A stretch of DNA of 64,000 bases. Source: Chitinophagaceae bacterium (GTDB lineage Bacteria; Bacteroidota; Bacteroidia; Chitinophagales; Chitinophagaceae). Below, piece after piece: positions 28,539 to 38,103 of the stretch. The notes beneath the pieces were generated by a model that saw nothing but the letters and a program-made list of their open reading frames with translations, made no database searches and was not told where the DNA came from. Position 1 is the first letter of the stretch, and each line of letters opens with the position of its first letter. Location: assembly GCA_947454235.1 (NCBI GenBank), contig CANGIY010000002.1, forward strand, positions 186,001-250,000, given 5' to 3'. The translations under genes and the position numbers were made by a program.

Positions 28539-29936
28539 ATGGCGCGAAAGGCATTAATACTTTATATTTCGGTTATTATGTGCTGCATGGTATTGGTCGC
28601 AACAATATTGCACCAAGGCAGCGCATTGACTGTAAAAAATCTGGCGCAAATTAGTGGTGCCATCAATCCGCAATTAACCGGCGCAACTAAGAATGTATTT
28701 CTATCAAACCTGCAACACCCTTTAAGCCTGTTTTTACTGGAGGTAACAATAATAGTTGTTCTGTCACAGTGCCTCGGTTTTCTGTCAAAGAAGATTTACC
28801 AACCTGTAATAGTAGGGGAGATAATGGCAGGTATATTACTTGGTCCTACCTTCCTTGGTAAGTATTTCCCCGAAGCGTTTGAGTTCCTGTTCAATAAAAA
28901 CTCATTGGGCGGGTTGCAGATTTTCAGTCAGTTTGGCCTAATGCTGTTCATGTTTATAGTAGGCATGGAGGTTGATATGAAAAGCCTGAGAGCCGTATCG
29001 GGCAAGGCAACCATCATCAGCCATGTGAGCATTTTATTGCCTTTCGTTATGGGTATGTTCCTGGCTTATTTCATTTACGATGGCTATGCACCGCATGGCG
29101 TTCACTTTTCATCGTTCGCGCTTTTTTGCGGAATGTCATTAAGTGTTACTGCCTTTCCTGTTTTAGCACGCATTATCAAAGAAAACAAATTGTCGGGTAC
29201 GCCCGCCGGAGATGTGTCAATCACGGGAGCAGCAATCGGCGATATTACTGTTTGGTGCATTCTTCCTCTGGTGATAGCAATCGGTAAATCCGCTGATTTC
29301 AACACAGCTTTTATCACAATTGGGCTGGCAATTGTATATGTGTTGTTCATGCTGTTTGTCATGAAACCCGTATTCAACAAGTTATTTAAGCAAGTAAACC
29401 GCGAGGGCGCCATCAAGAAAAGATACATTTCACTTGTGTTTATCGCCCTGTTTATATCTTCATACTTATCGGACCTTATGGGTATTCATCTGCTGTTTGG
29501 GGCTTTTTTGGCGGGCGTTATTATTCCCGATAACGTAAAGTTTCGCAAGCTGCTTACTGGAAAAATTGAAGACCTGAGCTTGGTTATTTTGTTGCCCGTA
29601 TTTTTCGCACTCACCGGACTGAAAACAGAAATTGGCTTCCTGAACAATGGCGGCATGTTTCAGTTATTCCTAATCATTTCGGCACTGGCGATTATAGGAA
29701 AGTTTGTAGGGGCGGGTGTAGCAGCCAAGGTGACTGGTTTTACCAACAAGCAATCGGTGATTGTAGGCATATTAATGAATACCCGCGGACTAATGGAAGT
29801 GGTGATACTGAACATAGGTCTAGAACTCAACATCATTACCCGCGAATTGTTCACGGTAATGGTATTGATGGCCATCATAACTACTATTATGGCAGGTCCA
29901 TTACTTACATTGGTACAAAAGAAAATGAAGGATTAA
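28539..29936 (+). CDS. CPA2-family cation:proton antiporter
   Basis: A 465-residue inner-membrane transporter of the monovalent cation:proton antiporter-2 (KefB/NapA-like) family. It has about 13 hydrophobic helices. [20 protein letters not shown] is the classic early helix, [14 protein letters not shown] follows, and [16 protein letters not shown] carries the conserved Asp of the ion site. No C-terminal TrkA-N domain is present; the protein stops after the last helix. I use ATG 28539 rather than the TTG codons just before it. A TATTTTTG box lies 23 bp upstream. The gene overlaps lipA tail-to-tail by 4 bp. Ion specificity (Na+ or K+) cannot be read. Confidence 0.9.
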   Translation: MARKALILYISVIMCCMVLVATILHQGSALTVKNLAQISGAINPQLTGATKNVFLSNLQHPLSLFLLEVTIIVVLSQCLGFLSKKIYQPVIVGEIMAGILLGPTFLGKYFPEAFEFLFNKNSLGGLQIFSQFGLMLFMFIVGMEVDMKSLRAVSGKATIISHVSILLPFVMGMFLAYFIYDGYAPHGVHFSSFALFCGMSLSVTAFPVLARIIKENKLSGTPAGDVSITGAAIGDITVWCILPLVIAIGKSADFNTAFITIGLAIVYVLFMLFVMKPVFNKLFKQVNREGAIKKRYISLVFIALFISSYLSDLMGIHLLFGAFLAGVIIPDNVKFRKLLTGKIEDLSLVILLPVFFALTGLKTEIGFLNNGGMFQLFLIISALAIIGKFVGAGVAAKVTGFTNKQSVIVGILMNTRGLMEVVILNIGLELNIITRELFTVMVLMAIITTIMAGPLLTLVQKKMKD

Positions 29937-30871
29937 GCCATTCCCTTGGCTTCCATCCATTTTTGACGACCTTCACCTTTAAATACGTGGCGTTCGCTGT
30001 GGTATGATGAACGCACCAATGGACCGCTTTCAACGAAGTCTAAGCCCATTTCGTAACCCGCATCTCTGAATTCAGCAAACTCATCGGGGTGAACAAAACG
30101 TGCAACAGGCAGGTGTTTAGGCGTTGGTTGCAGGTACTGACCAATAGTTACAACATCAACATTGTTATCAGCGAAATCCTGCAATGTTTGCAGCACTTCT
30201 TCCTTGGTTTCTCCTAAGCCCAACATAATTCCGCTCTTGGTGCGCATTCCGCCATCCTTCAAACGACGCAATACTTCCATACTTCGGTGGTACTTAGCCT
30301 GAATCCTTACCTTTTTAGTGAGTCGCTCAACCGTTTCAATGTTATGAGAAACGACTTCAGGAGCGACATCAATAATACGTTGCAGATTGTGCCATTCGCC
30401 CTTAAAATCAGGAATTAGCGTTTCGAGTGTTGTTTCAGGATTCAATGCCCTAACCGCTTTAATGGTATTTGCCCAAATGGTTGAACCGCCGTCTTCCATT
30501 TCGTCCCGGTCAACCGATGTAATTACCGCGTGCTTCACCTTCATGAGGTAAATTGCCTCAGCAACACGTTGTGGTTCATTCCAGTCAGCAGGCTCAGGGC
30601 GACCTGTTGCTACTGCGCAGAAACCGCAGGAGCGGGTGCAAATATTGCCCAGAATCATAAATGTAGCTGTACCTTCTCCCCAGCATTCACCCATGTTAGG
30701 GCAATTGCCGCTTTCACAAATTGTATGAAGCTTGTGTTCTGTCACCAAGCCCCTTACATGCCTGTAATTTTCGCCAATAGGTAACTTAACTTTCAACCAC
30801 GATGGCTTCTTCACGCGCTCTTCTTGTTGCGGGCGATTGGCATTGCTGTTTATGATTGGTAATTCCTGCAT
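29933..30871 (-). CDS. lipA: Lipoyl synthase
   Basis: A 312-residue radical-SAM enzyme that inserts two sulfurs into octanoyl groups on E2 and GcvH proteins; the product would serve the 2-oxoglutarate dehydrogenase complex whose E1 is also in this window. The auxiliary-cluster motif [12 protein letters not shown] (CX4CX5C) and the radical-SAM motif CTRSCGFC (CX3CX2C) are both intact. The C-terminal RSSYHSE motif ([12 protein letters not shown]) supplies the Ser ligand of the auxiliary cluster. The length fits the family. It is monocistronic, overlaps the antiporter stop by 4 bp, and is divergent from the BlaI gene. Confidence is very high. Confidence 0.97.
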   Translation of the reverse strand: MQELPIINSNANRPQQEERVKKPSWLKVKLPIGENYRHVRGLVTEHKLHTICESGNCPNMGECWGEGTATFMILGNICTRSCGFCAVATGRPEPADWNEPQRVAEAIYLMKVKHAVITSVDRDEMEDGGSTIWANTIKAVRALNPETTLETLIPDFKGEWHNLQRIIDVAPEVVSHNIETVERLTKKVRIQAKYHRSMEVLRRLKDGGMRTKSGIMLGLGETKEEVLQTLQDFADNNVDVVTIGQYLQPTPKHLPVARFVHPDEFAEFRDAGYEMGLDFVESGPLVRSSYHSERHVFKGEGRQKWMEAKGMA

Positions 30872-30965
30872 AACGACCGCAAATTATATCAAATCTACTA
30901 ATTCAGACTATTGATTTTATTCAGAGGTGGTGAGAAATCAGACCTTTTTCAAAAATAATTTGTCA

Positions 30966-31006
30966 AACTAAAAAGTTAGTTTTAACTTTGAACTAAGTTT
31001 TTAGTT
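30966..31006. promoter_or_regulatory. Twin palindromic operators for the BlaI-like repressor
   Basis: Two 16-bp palindromes of identical form, AACTAA-N4-TTAGTT, lie at 30966-30981 and 30991-31006, 25 bp apart centre to centre. The second ends 3 bp before the repressor start codon. BlaI/MecI/CopY operators are short ACTA/TAGT-type palindromes, so negative autoregulation of the operon is a strong inference. Confidence 0.82.
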
Positions 31007-31009
31007 TTA

Positions 31010-31366
31010 ATGAAACAGTTAACTCGCGCAGAAGAATCGGTCATGCAAGTTTTGTGGAAACTTGAACAGGCACTATTGATGGAAATCGTTGATAACATGC
31101 CTGAACCAAAACCCCACAAAAACACAGTTGCCACCATTTTAAAAATACTCACCGATAAAGAATTCGTGAGGGTAGAAGTACTTGGTCGAATTCACGAATA
31201 CCATCCACTTGTTACAAAAGAAGATTATTCGGCTGCCAGCCTAAAAGGGATGGCACAAGGATATTTTGAAGGCTCGTACAAAAACATCGTTTCTTTCATG
31301 GTTGAAGACAACAAACTTTCTGTGGAAGACCTGGAATTATTGCTCAACCAACTAAAAGGGAAATAA
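31010..31366 (+). CDS. BlaI/MecI/CopY-family transcriptional repressor
   Basis: A 118-residue winged-helix repressor. LTRAEESVMQVLWKLEQALLMEIVDNMPEPKPHKNTVATILKILTDKEFV is split over the usual N-terminal DNA-binding fold: T-V-A-T-I-L is the recognition helix. The second half (KGMAQGYFEGSYKNIVSFM) is the dimerisation and proteolysis region typical of BlaI. The gene abuts two AACTAA-N4-TTAGTT palindromes and is followed after 1 bp by an M56 protease gene. This is the standard repressor/sensor-protease pairing, in which the protease triggers repressor cleavage. There is no beta-lactamase in this operon; the B3 lactamase is 29 kb away. Confidence 0.93.
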   Translation: MKQLTRAEESVMQVLWKLEQALLMEIVDNMPEPKPHKNTVATILKILTDKEFVRVEVLGRIHEYHPLVTKEDYSAASLKGMAQGYFEGSYKNIVSFMVEDNKLSVEDLELLLNQLKGK

Positions 31367-31367
31367 T

Positions 31368-32831
31368 ATGACACCATTCATTCTATTCGCCATCAAATCA
31401 CTAGTTGTAAGTGGTGCAATGCTATTGTATTATGGAATTGTCCTTAAAAACAAGAAGATGTATTCGTTCAACCGATACTTTCTGTTGTTCACCGCATTAT
31501 TGAGCGTTGTATTGCCTTTTGTGTCATTTTCAATTGCTTCGATGCCTGCGGGTTTTAATATCCCCCTTCCGGGTCCTTCAAATGTAATAATTGACAACAC
31601 AGAATTTGAGCCCACTTCAATTGCCCCATCAGGTGGAATTGGTACAATTAACTATTGGCTTGTTGGGTATCTGGTGATAGTCGCTGGCATGCTCACTCGA
31701 TTGATAATGTCGGTATGGAAAATTTCAAAGCTCAATAGATCCACTATTCTTAAAGTTGTTGATGGCATAGAAGTTGTTGAAACCAGTGCAGAAGGTGCGC
31801 CGTTTACATTTTTCAAAACAGTTTACTGGCACAGTGCAGTTGATATCAATTCCCAGCATGGAACAACCATTTTGGAACACGAGCTTGTTCATGCTGAACA
31901 ATTACATAGTATAGACCTGCTATTTCTGGAATCAATGAAATCGATTCTTTGGTTCAACCCATTTTATTACCTCCTATCTAAAGAGCTTAAAATGGTACAC
32001 GAGTTTATTGCCGATGATGCAATAGTTCAACTCAAGGGTGTACCCACATTAGCCGCAACACTCATATTTCAAAAGACAGGATTTACTACTCCTCAATTAA
32101 CGAACTCATTTTTTCACTCACCTATAAAACGAAGAATTAAAATGGCGAATGCAGTAACTACAGTTAAACAAATGATATTCAGCAAATTAATGGTTGTTCC
32201 ATTATTAGCTATCGTATTCCTGATTACTTCTTTTACGGTAGGTAAATCTGCATCGCGAAATGGAGATGGCACACTGACAATTGTCGTTGATGCCGGGCAT
32301 GGAGGCAATGATGCCGGTGCAGTATCAAAAAGTGGTTTGAAAGAAAAAGATATTACCCTGCGAATCGCACAGATGTTTGAAAAAATTGCACCAGAAATGA
32401 ATGTGAAAGTAAAACTCATTCGCACCGATGATGTAAGCATTGCATTGAACGACAGACTTAAGATTGCAAATGATGTCAACGGAGATGTATTCGTATCAGT
32501 ACATATAGCAAAAAGAGCCACAACGAGCACTGAAGCAGTTCCCATTCAAATCATACAATCGTCGCGCCCAAAGCAGCATAAAGCAGAAAACGCGAGCATG
32601 GCAAACGCAATAGACATGAAAATGAAGTCTGATGGTTACAAGCCCGTACAACTTGCAAAACCACTATTAATGCTCAACGACAACAACAAACCTTCTGTAA
32701 TTATTGAATGTGGCGACATTGACGAAGCAAACGACTTACAACGTATGACCAACAACGCGGAAACTGAGCGTTTTTGCAAATCAATTGTAAAAGGTATCGT
32801 TAATTATCAGCACCAACAAACTAAGAAGTAA
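31368..32831 (+). CDS. BlaR1-like M56 protease fused to N-acetylmuramoyl-L-alanine amidase
   Basis: A 487-residue membrane protein combining two zinc enzymes. Residues 1-290 are a BlaR1/M56 module: helices near 5-20, 36-58 and 96-115, the gluzincin motif HELVH (171-175), the downstream acidic ligand motif HEFIADD (211-217), and a last helix at about 273-291. Residues 302-482 are an Amidase_3 domain: VVDAGHGG (His311), Glu326 in LKEKDI, VSVHI (His379) and IIECGD (Glu447), so all three zinc ligands and the catalytic Glu are there. The amidase would face the periplasm, where BlaR1 carries its penicillin-binding sensor. Co-transcribed with the BlaI gene. Sensing of wall fragments is inferred, not shown. 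Confidence 0.9.
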   Translation: MTPFILFAIKSLVVSGAMLLYYGIVLKNKKMYSFNRYFLLFTALLSVVLPFVSFSIASMPAGFNIPLPGPSNVIIDNTEFEPTSIAPSGGIGTINYWLVGYLVIVAGMLTRLIMSVWKISKLNRSTILKVVDGIEVVETSAEGAPFTFFKTVYWHSAVDINSQHGTTILEHELVHAEQLHSIDLLFLESMKSILWFNPFYYLLSKELKMVHEFIADDAIVQLKGVPTLAATLIFQKTGFTTPQLTNSFFHSPIKRRIKMANAVTTVKQMIFSKLMVVPLLAIVFLITSFTVGKSASRNGDGTLTIVVDAGHGGNDAGAVSKSGLKEKDITLRIAQMFEKIAPEMNVKVKLIRTDDVSIALNDRLKIANDVNGDVFVSVHIAKRATTSTEAVPIQIIQSSRPKQHKAENASMANAIDMKMKSDGYKPVQLAKPLLMLNDNNKPSVIIECGDIDEANDLQRMTNNAETERFCKSIVKGIVNYQHQQTKK

Positions 32832-32891
32832 GCAATTTAAGTTTTGATGAATGGTAAGTCATTGATTGTTAAATCGCTATTTTTGTTACTT

Positions 32892-33566
32892 ATGATCCGT
32901 TCCTTACTCACATTTGTTGCAGCACTTGCTGTCTCAGTATTCTTTACTGCTTGTAACAACCAGTCAGCACCAAAGGGGCAGGAGGGTGGAAATTATAGCA
33001 GCCAACAACATGCACTCATCTCAAACCCATCGCCATCAAAACTGGTTTTTAAAAACTCAGAAGGAGAAACAGGGCAAGCGACGGGCAGTGTTGAGGTTGG
33101 CGAAATAGTAGCTTTTGTAACCGGGAAATTCAATTCTAAAGACAAAGTAGATACTGCCTACATCATTAAAACCAAGGCAGGTTACGGTAATCCGGTTGAA
33201 GATGGCGTACCAGATGAATATGCTTTGCGCTTCACAGGAAATGCAACGGCAGTTAAAATTGGTTTTTGTGATGCGCGCATACTCAATGAGGGCGATTTAA
33301 ACGGAGACGGGTTTGAAGAGCTTTCTATTTTTCAATACCCTGAAAATGGTACTGTTTGCAAATTCGAGACCTTCTTCAACAAAGAAGGACTGTGGACACC
33401 CATTTTTGACTCCCGCCTTATTCCCACCGGCGGCGATCCGGTTCCCGATGCTGATCTGCAAGACAAAGTAATGCGCGGTGATGGAAATGTCTACTACTAC
33501 GAAACCAAGGATACCACCTGGAATGGTGTTGATACTTTTATGGAGGTGAAAGTGAAGGTGAATTAA
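32892..33566 (+). CDS. Lipoprotein of unknown function
   Basis: A 224-residue predicted lipoprotein. ATG 32892 gives MIRSLLTFVAALAVSVFFTAC with lipobox FTAC; the frame opens earlier (ATG 32847) but the extension adds a second hydrophobic stretch that would spoil the signal. The mature part starts with a Ser/Gln-rich linker, then a VGEIVAFVTGKFNSKDKVDTAYI strand region and DGFEELSIFQYPENG, resembling FG-GAP/VCBS-like DLNGDGFEEL integrin-type loops. It follows the protease-amidase gene by 60 bp and could be in the same transcript. No function can be assigned. Confidence 0.68.
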   Translation: MIRSLLTFVAALAVSVFFTACNNQSAPKGQEGGNYSSQQHALISNPSPSKLVFKNSEGETGQATGSVEVGEIVAFVTGKFNSKDKVDTAYIIKTKAGYGNPVEDGVPDEYALRFTGNATAVKIGFCDARILNEGDLNGDGFEELSIFQYPENGTVCKFETFFNKEGLWTPIFDSRLIPTGGDPVPDADLQDKVMRGDGNVYYYETKDTTWNGVDTFMEVKVKVN

Positions 33567-33635
33567 CATTTAAAATCCCCAGCAACATTTCCCAATTTTC
33601 CAACTTTTTCATAACTTCGGAAAAAATTCCAACTC

Positions 33636-33908
33636 ATGAAAAAATTTGTTGTTTTTGTTTCTGTTTTGTCATTGGGCTGCTTGCTAAGCTTCGGACAAGA
33701 TAAGCAAGAAACAGTAGGTGGCCTAAGCGTAAAGCAAGATAAACACCTTGCTAAACAATTGAGAAAGCAAGAAAAAATGAACCTGCGTCAGACAAGAAAA
33801 AGCATGGCTGGTACTCATTTGAATCGTAAAATTAATAAGACAACTGCTAAGTCTTATTCTACTTCAACTGAGAACAACGTTTCTACCGACGCTCGTAAGT
33901 TCAATTAA
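33636..33908 (+). CDS. Small exported basic protein, unknown
   Basis: A 90-residue protein with a signal peptide (MKKFVVFVSVLSLGCLLSFGQ). The mature part is short, Lys/Arg/Gln-rich (LAKQLRKQEKMNLRQTRKS) and ends in a Thr/Ser-rich tail. It is followed by a strong terminator, which supports it being a real gene. No family was recognised; a periplasmic location is inferred. Confidence 0.62.
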   Translation: MKKFVVFVSVLSLGCLLSFGQDKQETVGGLSVKQDKHLAKQLRKQEKMNLRQTRKSMAGTHLNRKINKTTAKSYSTSTENNVSTDARKFN

Positions 33909-33931
33909 TTATTTTGTCATCTTCACTTACA

Positions 33932-33966
33932 TCAATGCTGCGCTTACGTGCGGCATTGATTTTTAT
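33932..33966 (+). terminator. Rho-independent terminator
   Basis: An 11-bp stem (ATCAATGCTGC / GCGGCATTGAT, one G-U) followed by Ts, about 24 bp past the preceding stop. Confidence 0.9.
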
Positions 33967-34037
33967 TTTTATAACAATCCCAAGGTGCTAAGTTGTTGGT
34001 GTTTATTAACTTGCGCTATATTTCATTTAAGTCAATT

Positions 34038-35933
34038 ATGTTCAATAAGGTAAGCTCTGTGTTGTTACCGTGCCTTGCAGGTTCGGTGCTTTTTATCGCT
34101 TGTAATTCTGTAAACCCTGGTACGTTAAACGGTACACCAAGCAATGAAAAAGCTGTCTCAAAAGACATTCACACTCAAAGCAATGCCGATTCAGTGCTCG
34201 TAAAACACCTAGGGCTGAACATCAAAGTCAACTTTGATACACGTCGCATCAGTGGGGTAGCAACATGGGATATTGACAATACCATGCACCAAAGCGAATT
34301 GGTACTTGACACCTACGACCTTACCATTGATAGCATCAAAAACGATAACACAGCTACAACATTTAAGTTAGGCGAGAAAGTGCAACATTTGGGAAAAGCG
34401 CTGCATATTGCAATTGCTGCCAATACAAAACAAGTTCAAGTTTATTACCACACCTGCGATAGCTCCAGGGCGTTACGCTGGCTGACTCCTCAACAAACAC
34501 ACGATAAAAAATATCCGTTCCTCTTTACGCAGTCTGAATCTATCTATGCGCGATCATGGGTGCCTTGTCCTGATGGGCCTGGTATCAGGTTTAGTTACGA
34601 TGCTCGCGTCGAAGTGCCAAAAGATTTATTGGCTTTGATGAGTGCTACCAATCCTCAACAAACCAATGATTCGGGAATCTACCATTTCCAGATGGAGATA
34701 CCGGTTCCTGCTTACTTACTGGCACTGGCTGTGGGAAAGATAGAGTTTAAACCGCTGGGCGAAAAAACAGGCGTTTATGCCGAACCGGGTATGCTGGCCA
34801 AATCAGCCTATGAACTGGCACCGGTAAATGACATGGTCGCCAATGCAGGTAAATTGTATGGCGAATACAAGTGGGGTAGGTACGACGTTATAGTACTGCC
34901 ACCAGCTTTTCCTATTGGTGGTATGGAAAACCCACGTCTTACCTTTGCCACCCCAACTATTATTGCCGGCGACCGTTCATTGGTGAGCTTGATTGCACAC
35001 GAGCTGGCTCATAGCTGGAGCGGCAATCTGGTAACTAATGCTACATGGAACGATTTCTGGCTAAATGAAGGATTTACTAACTACTTCGAGCGCCGTATTA
35101 TGGAAAGCATCTATGGCAGCGACTATTCTGATATGTTGTGGGAATTGGGTTACCAAACATTGAAAGACAATGTGCGTGACCTAGGCGAAAAAAGCCCTGA
35201 TACGCACCTCTTTTTAAACCTTAAAGACCGTGACCCCGATGATGGACTCACTGATATTCCGTACGAAAAAGGTTCGTTGTTCCTTCAGTTGATTGAGAAA
35301 ACAGTAGGTCGTGAAAAATTCGACGTATTCCTGAAACAGTATTTTGAAGAGCATTCATTCAAAACAATCACTACAACGGCATTCCTTGACTACCTCGATA
35401 AGAACCTATTGCACGGCGATACTTCGCTTACCAACAAAATAAGAATCAACGATTGGGTTTATGGTCCAGGAATACCAACTAACTGCCCAAGAGCAGGTGG
35501 AAAACTGTTTGCAGCAGTTGACACTGCACGAAATCACTTTCTGGCAGGCGCGGCTCCAACTACTTTGGCAACCCAAAAATGGAGCACACATGAATGGTTG
35601 TATTTTTTACACAACATGCCGGCAAAACTCACTGTTGATCAAATGTATTCACTCGACAAACAATTCAGTTTTACCAATAGCGGTAACTGCGAAATTGCCG
35701 ACTTATGGTACGTTGTTGCAATTAGGAATGGTTATAAAGTTGCAAACACCAAAATCGATGAGTTTTTGAGTACTGTAGGTAGACGCAAGTTTTTAGAACC
35801 AATTTACTCTGAACTCATGAAAAGCACTGACGGTGCTGCATTTGCTAAATCTCTCTATAATAAATACAGAGATAACTACCACCCATTGGCTCAGGAGAGC
35901 TTAGATAGGATAGTTATGGGAAAAGCAAAATAA
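34038..35933 (+). CDS. M1-family metallopeptidase (aminopeptidase), lipoprotein
   Basis: A 631-residue zinc aminopeptidase of the leukotriene-A4-hydrolase branch. ATG 34038 yields MFNKVSSVLLPCLAGSVLFIAC with lipobox FIAC (Cys22), so the enzyme is predicted to be membrane-anchored in the periplasm or at the surface. Active-site motifs are complete: PIGGMENPR (about 293-301, substrate N-terminus recognition), HELAH (321-325) and NEGF with the third zinc ligand Glu344. The C-terminal helical domain ends LAQESLDRIVMGKAK, as in LTA4H-like proteins. A role in peptide scavenging is inferred. It converges on the polysaccharide operon with 13 bp between stops. Confidence 0.94.
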   Translation: MFNKVSSVLLPCLAGSVLFIACNSVNPGTLNGTPSNEKAVSKDIHTQSNADSVLVKHLGLNIKVNFDTRRISGVATWDIDNTMHQSELVLDTYDLTIDSIKNDNTATTFKLGEKVQHLGKALHIAIAANTKQVQVYYHTCDSSRALRWLTPQQTHDKKYPFLFTQSESIYARSWVPCPDGPGIRFSYDARVEVPKDLLALMSATNPQQTNDSGIYHFQMEIPVPAYLLALAVGKIEFKPLGEKTGVYAEPGMLAKSAYELAPVNDMVANAGKLYGEYKWGRYDVIVLPPAFPIGGMENPRLTFATPTIIAGDRSLVSLIAHELAHSWSGNLVTNATWNDFWLNEGFTNYFERRIMESIYGSDYSDMLWELGYQTLKDNVRDLGEKSPDTHLFLNLKDRDPDDGLTDIPYEKGSLFLQLIEKTVGREKFDVFLKQYFEEHSFKTITTTAFLDYLDKNLLHGDTSLTNKIRINDWVYGPGIPTNCPRAGGKLFAAVDTARNHFLAGAAPTTLATQKWSTHEWLYFLHNMPAKLTVDQMYSLDKQFSFTNSGNCEIADLWYVVAIRNGYKVANTKIDEFLSTVGRRKFLEPIYSELMKSTDGAAFAKSLYNKYRDNYHPLAQESLDRIVMGKAK

Positions 35934-35946
35934 AAGAAAAGAGTTA

Positions 35947-37230
35947 CTAAGCGTTTAGATTCACAAATTCAGTATCGAACCACATTTTACCCCTATCAGA
36001 CAGGAACGGAACACCTGTTCCTGTAACATCAGCAACTAACATAGTAAACGTAATACAATCGTTTATTGTGTCATACACTTGCGAACCGTAGTTGTACAAT
36101 ACTGATAAAGAAATTTTGTAGTCTCCTGGTAACAGATTAGGCTTCTTAACTGTAATGCGTGTTGAATTGTAACCTTTCTTTAGTTTCAAATCAGTACCAA
36201 AATCAAGGCTGAATAAAGAAGTAATCAGTTGTTCGTTAGAGTCATGCAGCATGATTCGTAACATCACCCCTTGAATATCATCTGTCAGTGTAACTCCGAT
36301 ATTCAATACAATATCATCACCCATTTGGATGTTATTATCAAACTGCGAATGCAATGAGATATCACTAAAGTATGCAAGTTTTCCTGCCACTTCAGCTTCA
36401 CTACGTCCATTCCATTTTACTGCATCACCACCTTTATTTTTCTTGAGATAGTCTGCAATTACATCGGCGGTGTCACCCTCCATTCGCTTTTGCCCAAACT
36501 CCAAAGAAATTGCCCTGTTACAAAGCGCCTGAACTGAAGGTAAATTATGGCTCACAAACAGCACAGTACGTCCGTCGTTGTGAGAGATATCATTCATTTT
36601 AGAAAGGCACTTCTTCTGAAACTCCATATCGCCCACCGCAAGTACCTCATCAACAATTAAAATTTCACTTTCCAAATGTGCAGCAACTGCAAAAGCCAAT
36701 CGCACATACATACCACTGCTGTATCTTTTTACCGGCGTCTCAGTGTATTTGGCAATTCCGGCAAATTCTACAATATCATCAAACTTGCGTTTGATTTCAT
36801 GCCTTGACATGCCTAAAATAGCACCGTTCATATATATATTTTCGCGCCCTGTCATTTCAGGGTGAAATCCTGTACCAACTTCCAGCAAAGATGCAATACG
36901 CCCTTTAACTTTAACTCTACCTTCAGTCGGGCTAGTTACACGACTCAATAATTTCAGTAACGTAGATTTTCCGGCACCGTTGCTTCCAACAATACCCAAA
37001 ACATCACCTTGATTTACCTGAAAAGAAATATCTTTTAATGCCCAGGTATATTGACTATCTCCTTTTTCTGAACGTTTATTTACCTGACCGATTTTCAAAT
37101 AGGGATCTTCCTTTCCGCGAGTAAGGGCCCACCATCTTTTCAGGTCATGACTGAGTGTTCCTGTGCCTACCTGGCCCAAACGGTACATTTTACTCAGATT
37201 TTCAACTTTAATTGCAATCGATGAACTCAT
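35947..37230 (-). CDS. ABC transporter ATP-binding protein for polysaccharide export (Wzt-like)
   Basis: A 427-residue ATPase. Motifs: Walker A GSNGAGKSTLLKLLS, signature YSSGMYVRLAF, Walker B ILIVDEVLAVGD, and the Wzt/TagH-type TGRENIYMNGAILGMSRHEI. From about residue 275 a beta-sandwich extension follows (Wzt_C type), which in O-antigen systems binds the terminally modified glycan. The gene lies 10 bp after the permease gene and ends the six-gene leftward operon. The presence of the C-terminal domain suggests export of a polymer with a defined non-reducing-end cap. The family call is secure; the polymer is unknown. Confidence 0.93.
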   Translation of the reverse strand: MSSSIAIKVENLSKMYRLGQVGTGTLSHDLKRWWALTRGKEDPYLKIGQVNKRSEKGDSQYTWALKDISFQVNQGDVLGIVGSNGAGKSTLLKLLSRVTSPTEGRVKVKGRIASLLEVGTGFHPEMTGRENIYMNGAILGMSRHEIKRKFDDIVEFAGIAKYTETPVKRYSSGMYVRLAFAVAAHLESEILIVDEVLAVGDMEFQKKCLSKMNDISHNDGRTVLFVSHNLPSVQALCNRAISLEFGQKRMEGDTADVIADYLKKNKGGDAVKWNGRSEAEVAGKLAYFSDISLHSQFDNNIQMGDDIVLNIGVTLTDDIQGVMLRIMLHDSNEQLITSLFSLDFGTDLKLKKGYNSTRITVKKPNLLPGDYKISLSVLYNYGSQVYDTINDCITFTMLVADVTGTGVPFLSDRGKMWFDTEFVNLNA

Positions 37231-37240
37231 TTCGTAAAAA

Positions 37241-38101
37241 TTATACCGTATCTATAAATTTCTTTTCAATCTTATTAAATACTGCCATTCCGTAAACAGT
37301 AACCACTAACGTAAATAGAGCAGTATAGCCCAACCACATAATGTTGAACTCACCCTTACCAAGGAAACCGTATTTGAAAGTTTCAAATATTGAAGTAAGC
37401 GGATTTAAGTTTAAAATGTACCTGTAATTAGCAAACTTTGAAGCAGGATAAATAACTGGTGTCAAATACATAAACAGACTAATACCAAAAGTGATTAAGA
37501 ACGTCAGATCCCTGTATTTGGTTGTCATTGAAGTTATAATCAATCCGATTCCAAAGCTCATAAATGCCATCAACAACAAAAGAACTGGCAATAACAGCAC
37601 TGCAGCATTGGGATGGACATTGCCTTTTACTATAAAATTGTACGCTAAAACAATAAGGAAAAGCGCAAACTGAATAAGATATTTAATTAAGCCCGAGATA
37701 ATTTTAGACAAAGGGATGATTACCCTTGGGAAGTATACCTTGCCAAAAATAGAAGCATTCTCTATAAACGTTTTCGATGTTACATTAAGAGTCTCAGAAA
37801 AATAGTTCCACATTGTTACACCAGCAAGATAAAACAAAATAGGGCTTATCTCATCAGTTCCAATCTTTGCCATCCTTGTAAAGATGATCATGTAGGTTAA
37901 AGATGTAAAAATTGGCTGGATGACGAACCAAATTGGTCCGAGTATTGTTTGTTTGTAAACCGTAACAATATCACGTTTAACGAACATCACCAAAAGATCT
38001 CTGAATCGCCAGATATCACGAAGGTTTAGGCTGAAGAACTTCCCTTGTTCGCCAATTATCAGGTCCCACTTTTGTTCTTCAGCAGCGCTGCGTTCAGTCA
38101 T
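37241..38101 (-). CDS. ABC-2 type polysaccharide export permease (Wzm-like)
   Basis: A 286-residue inner-membrane protein with six hydrophobic helices between residues 60 and 280 and the ABC2-membrane signature region LGPIWFVIQPIFTSLTYMIIF and LNPLTSIFETFKYG. It pairs with the ATPase encoded 10 bp downstream to move a lipid-linked polysaccharide across the inner membrane. The start codon lies 2 bp after the Wzc-like stop, implying translational coupling. Confidence 0.93.
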   Translation of the reverse strand: MTERSAAEEQKWDLIIGEQGKFFSLNLRDIWRFRDLLVMFVKRDIVTVYKQTILGPIWFVIQPIFTSLTYMIIFTRMAKIGTDEISPILFYLAGVTMWNYFSETLNVTSKTFIENASIFGKVYFPRVIIPLSKIISGLIKYLIQFALFLIVLAYNFIVKGNVHPNAAVLLLPVLLLLMAFMSFGIGLIITSMTTKYRDLTFLITFGISLFMYLTPVIYPASKFANYRYILNLNPLTSIFETFKYGFLGKGEFNIMWLGYTALFTLVVTVYGMAVFNKIEKKFIDTV

Positions 38102-38103
38102 AC

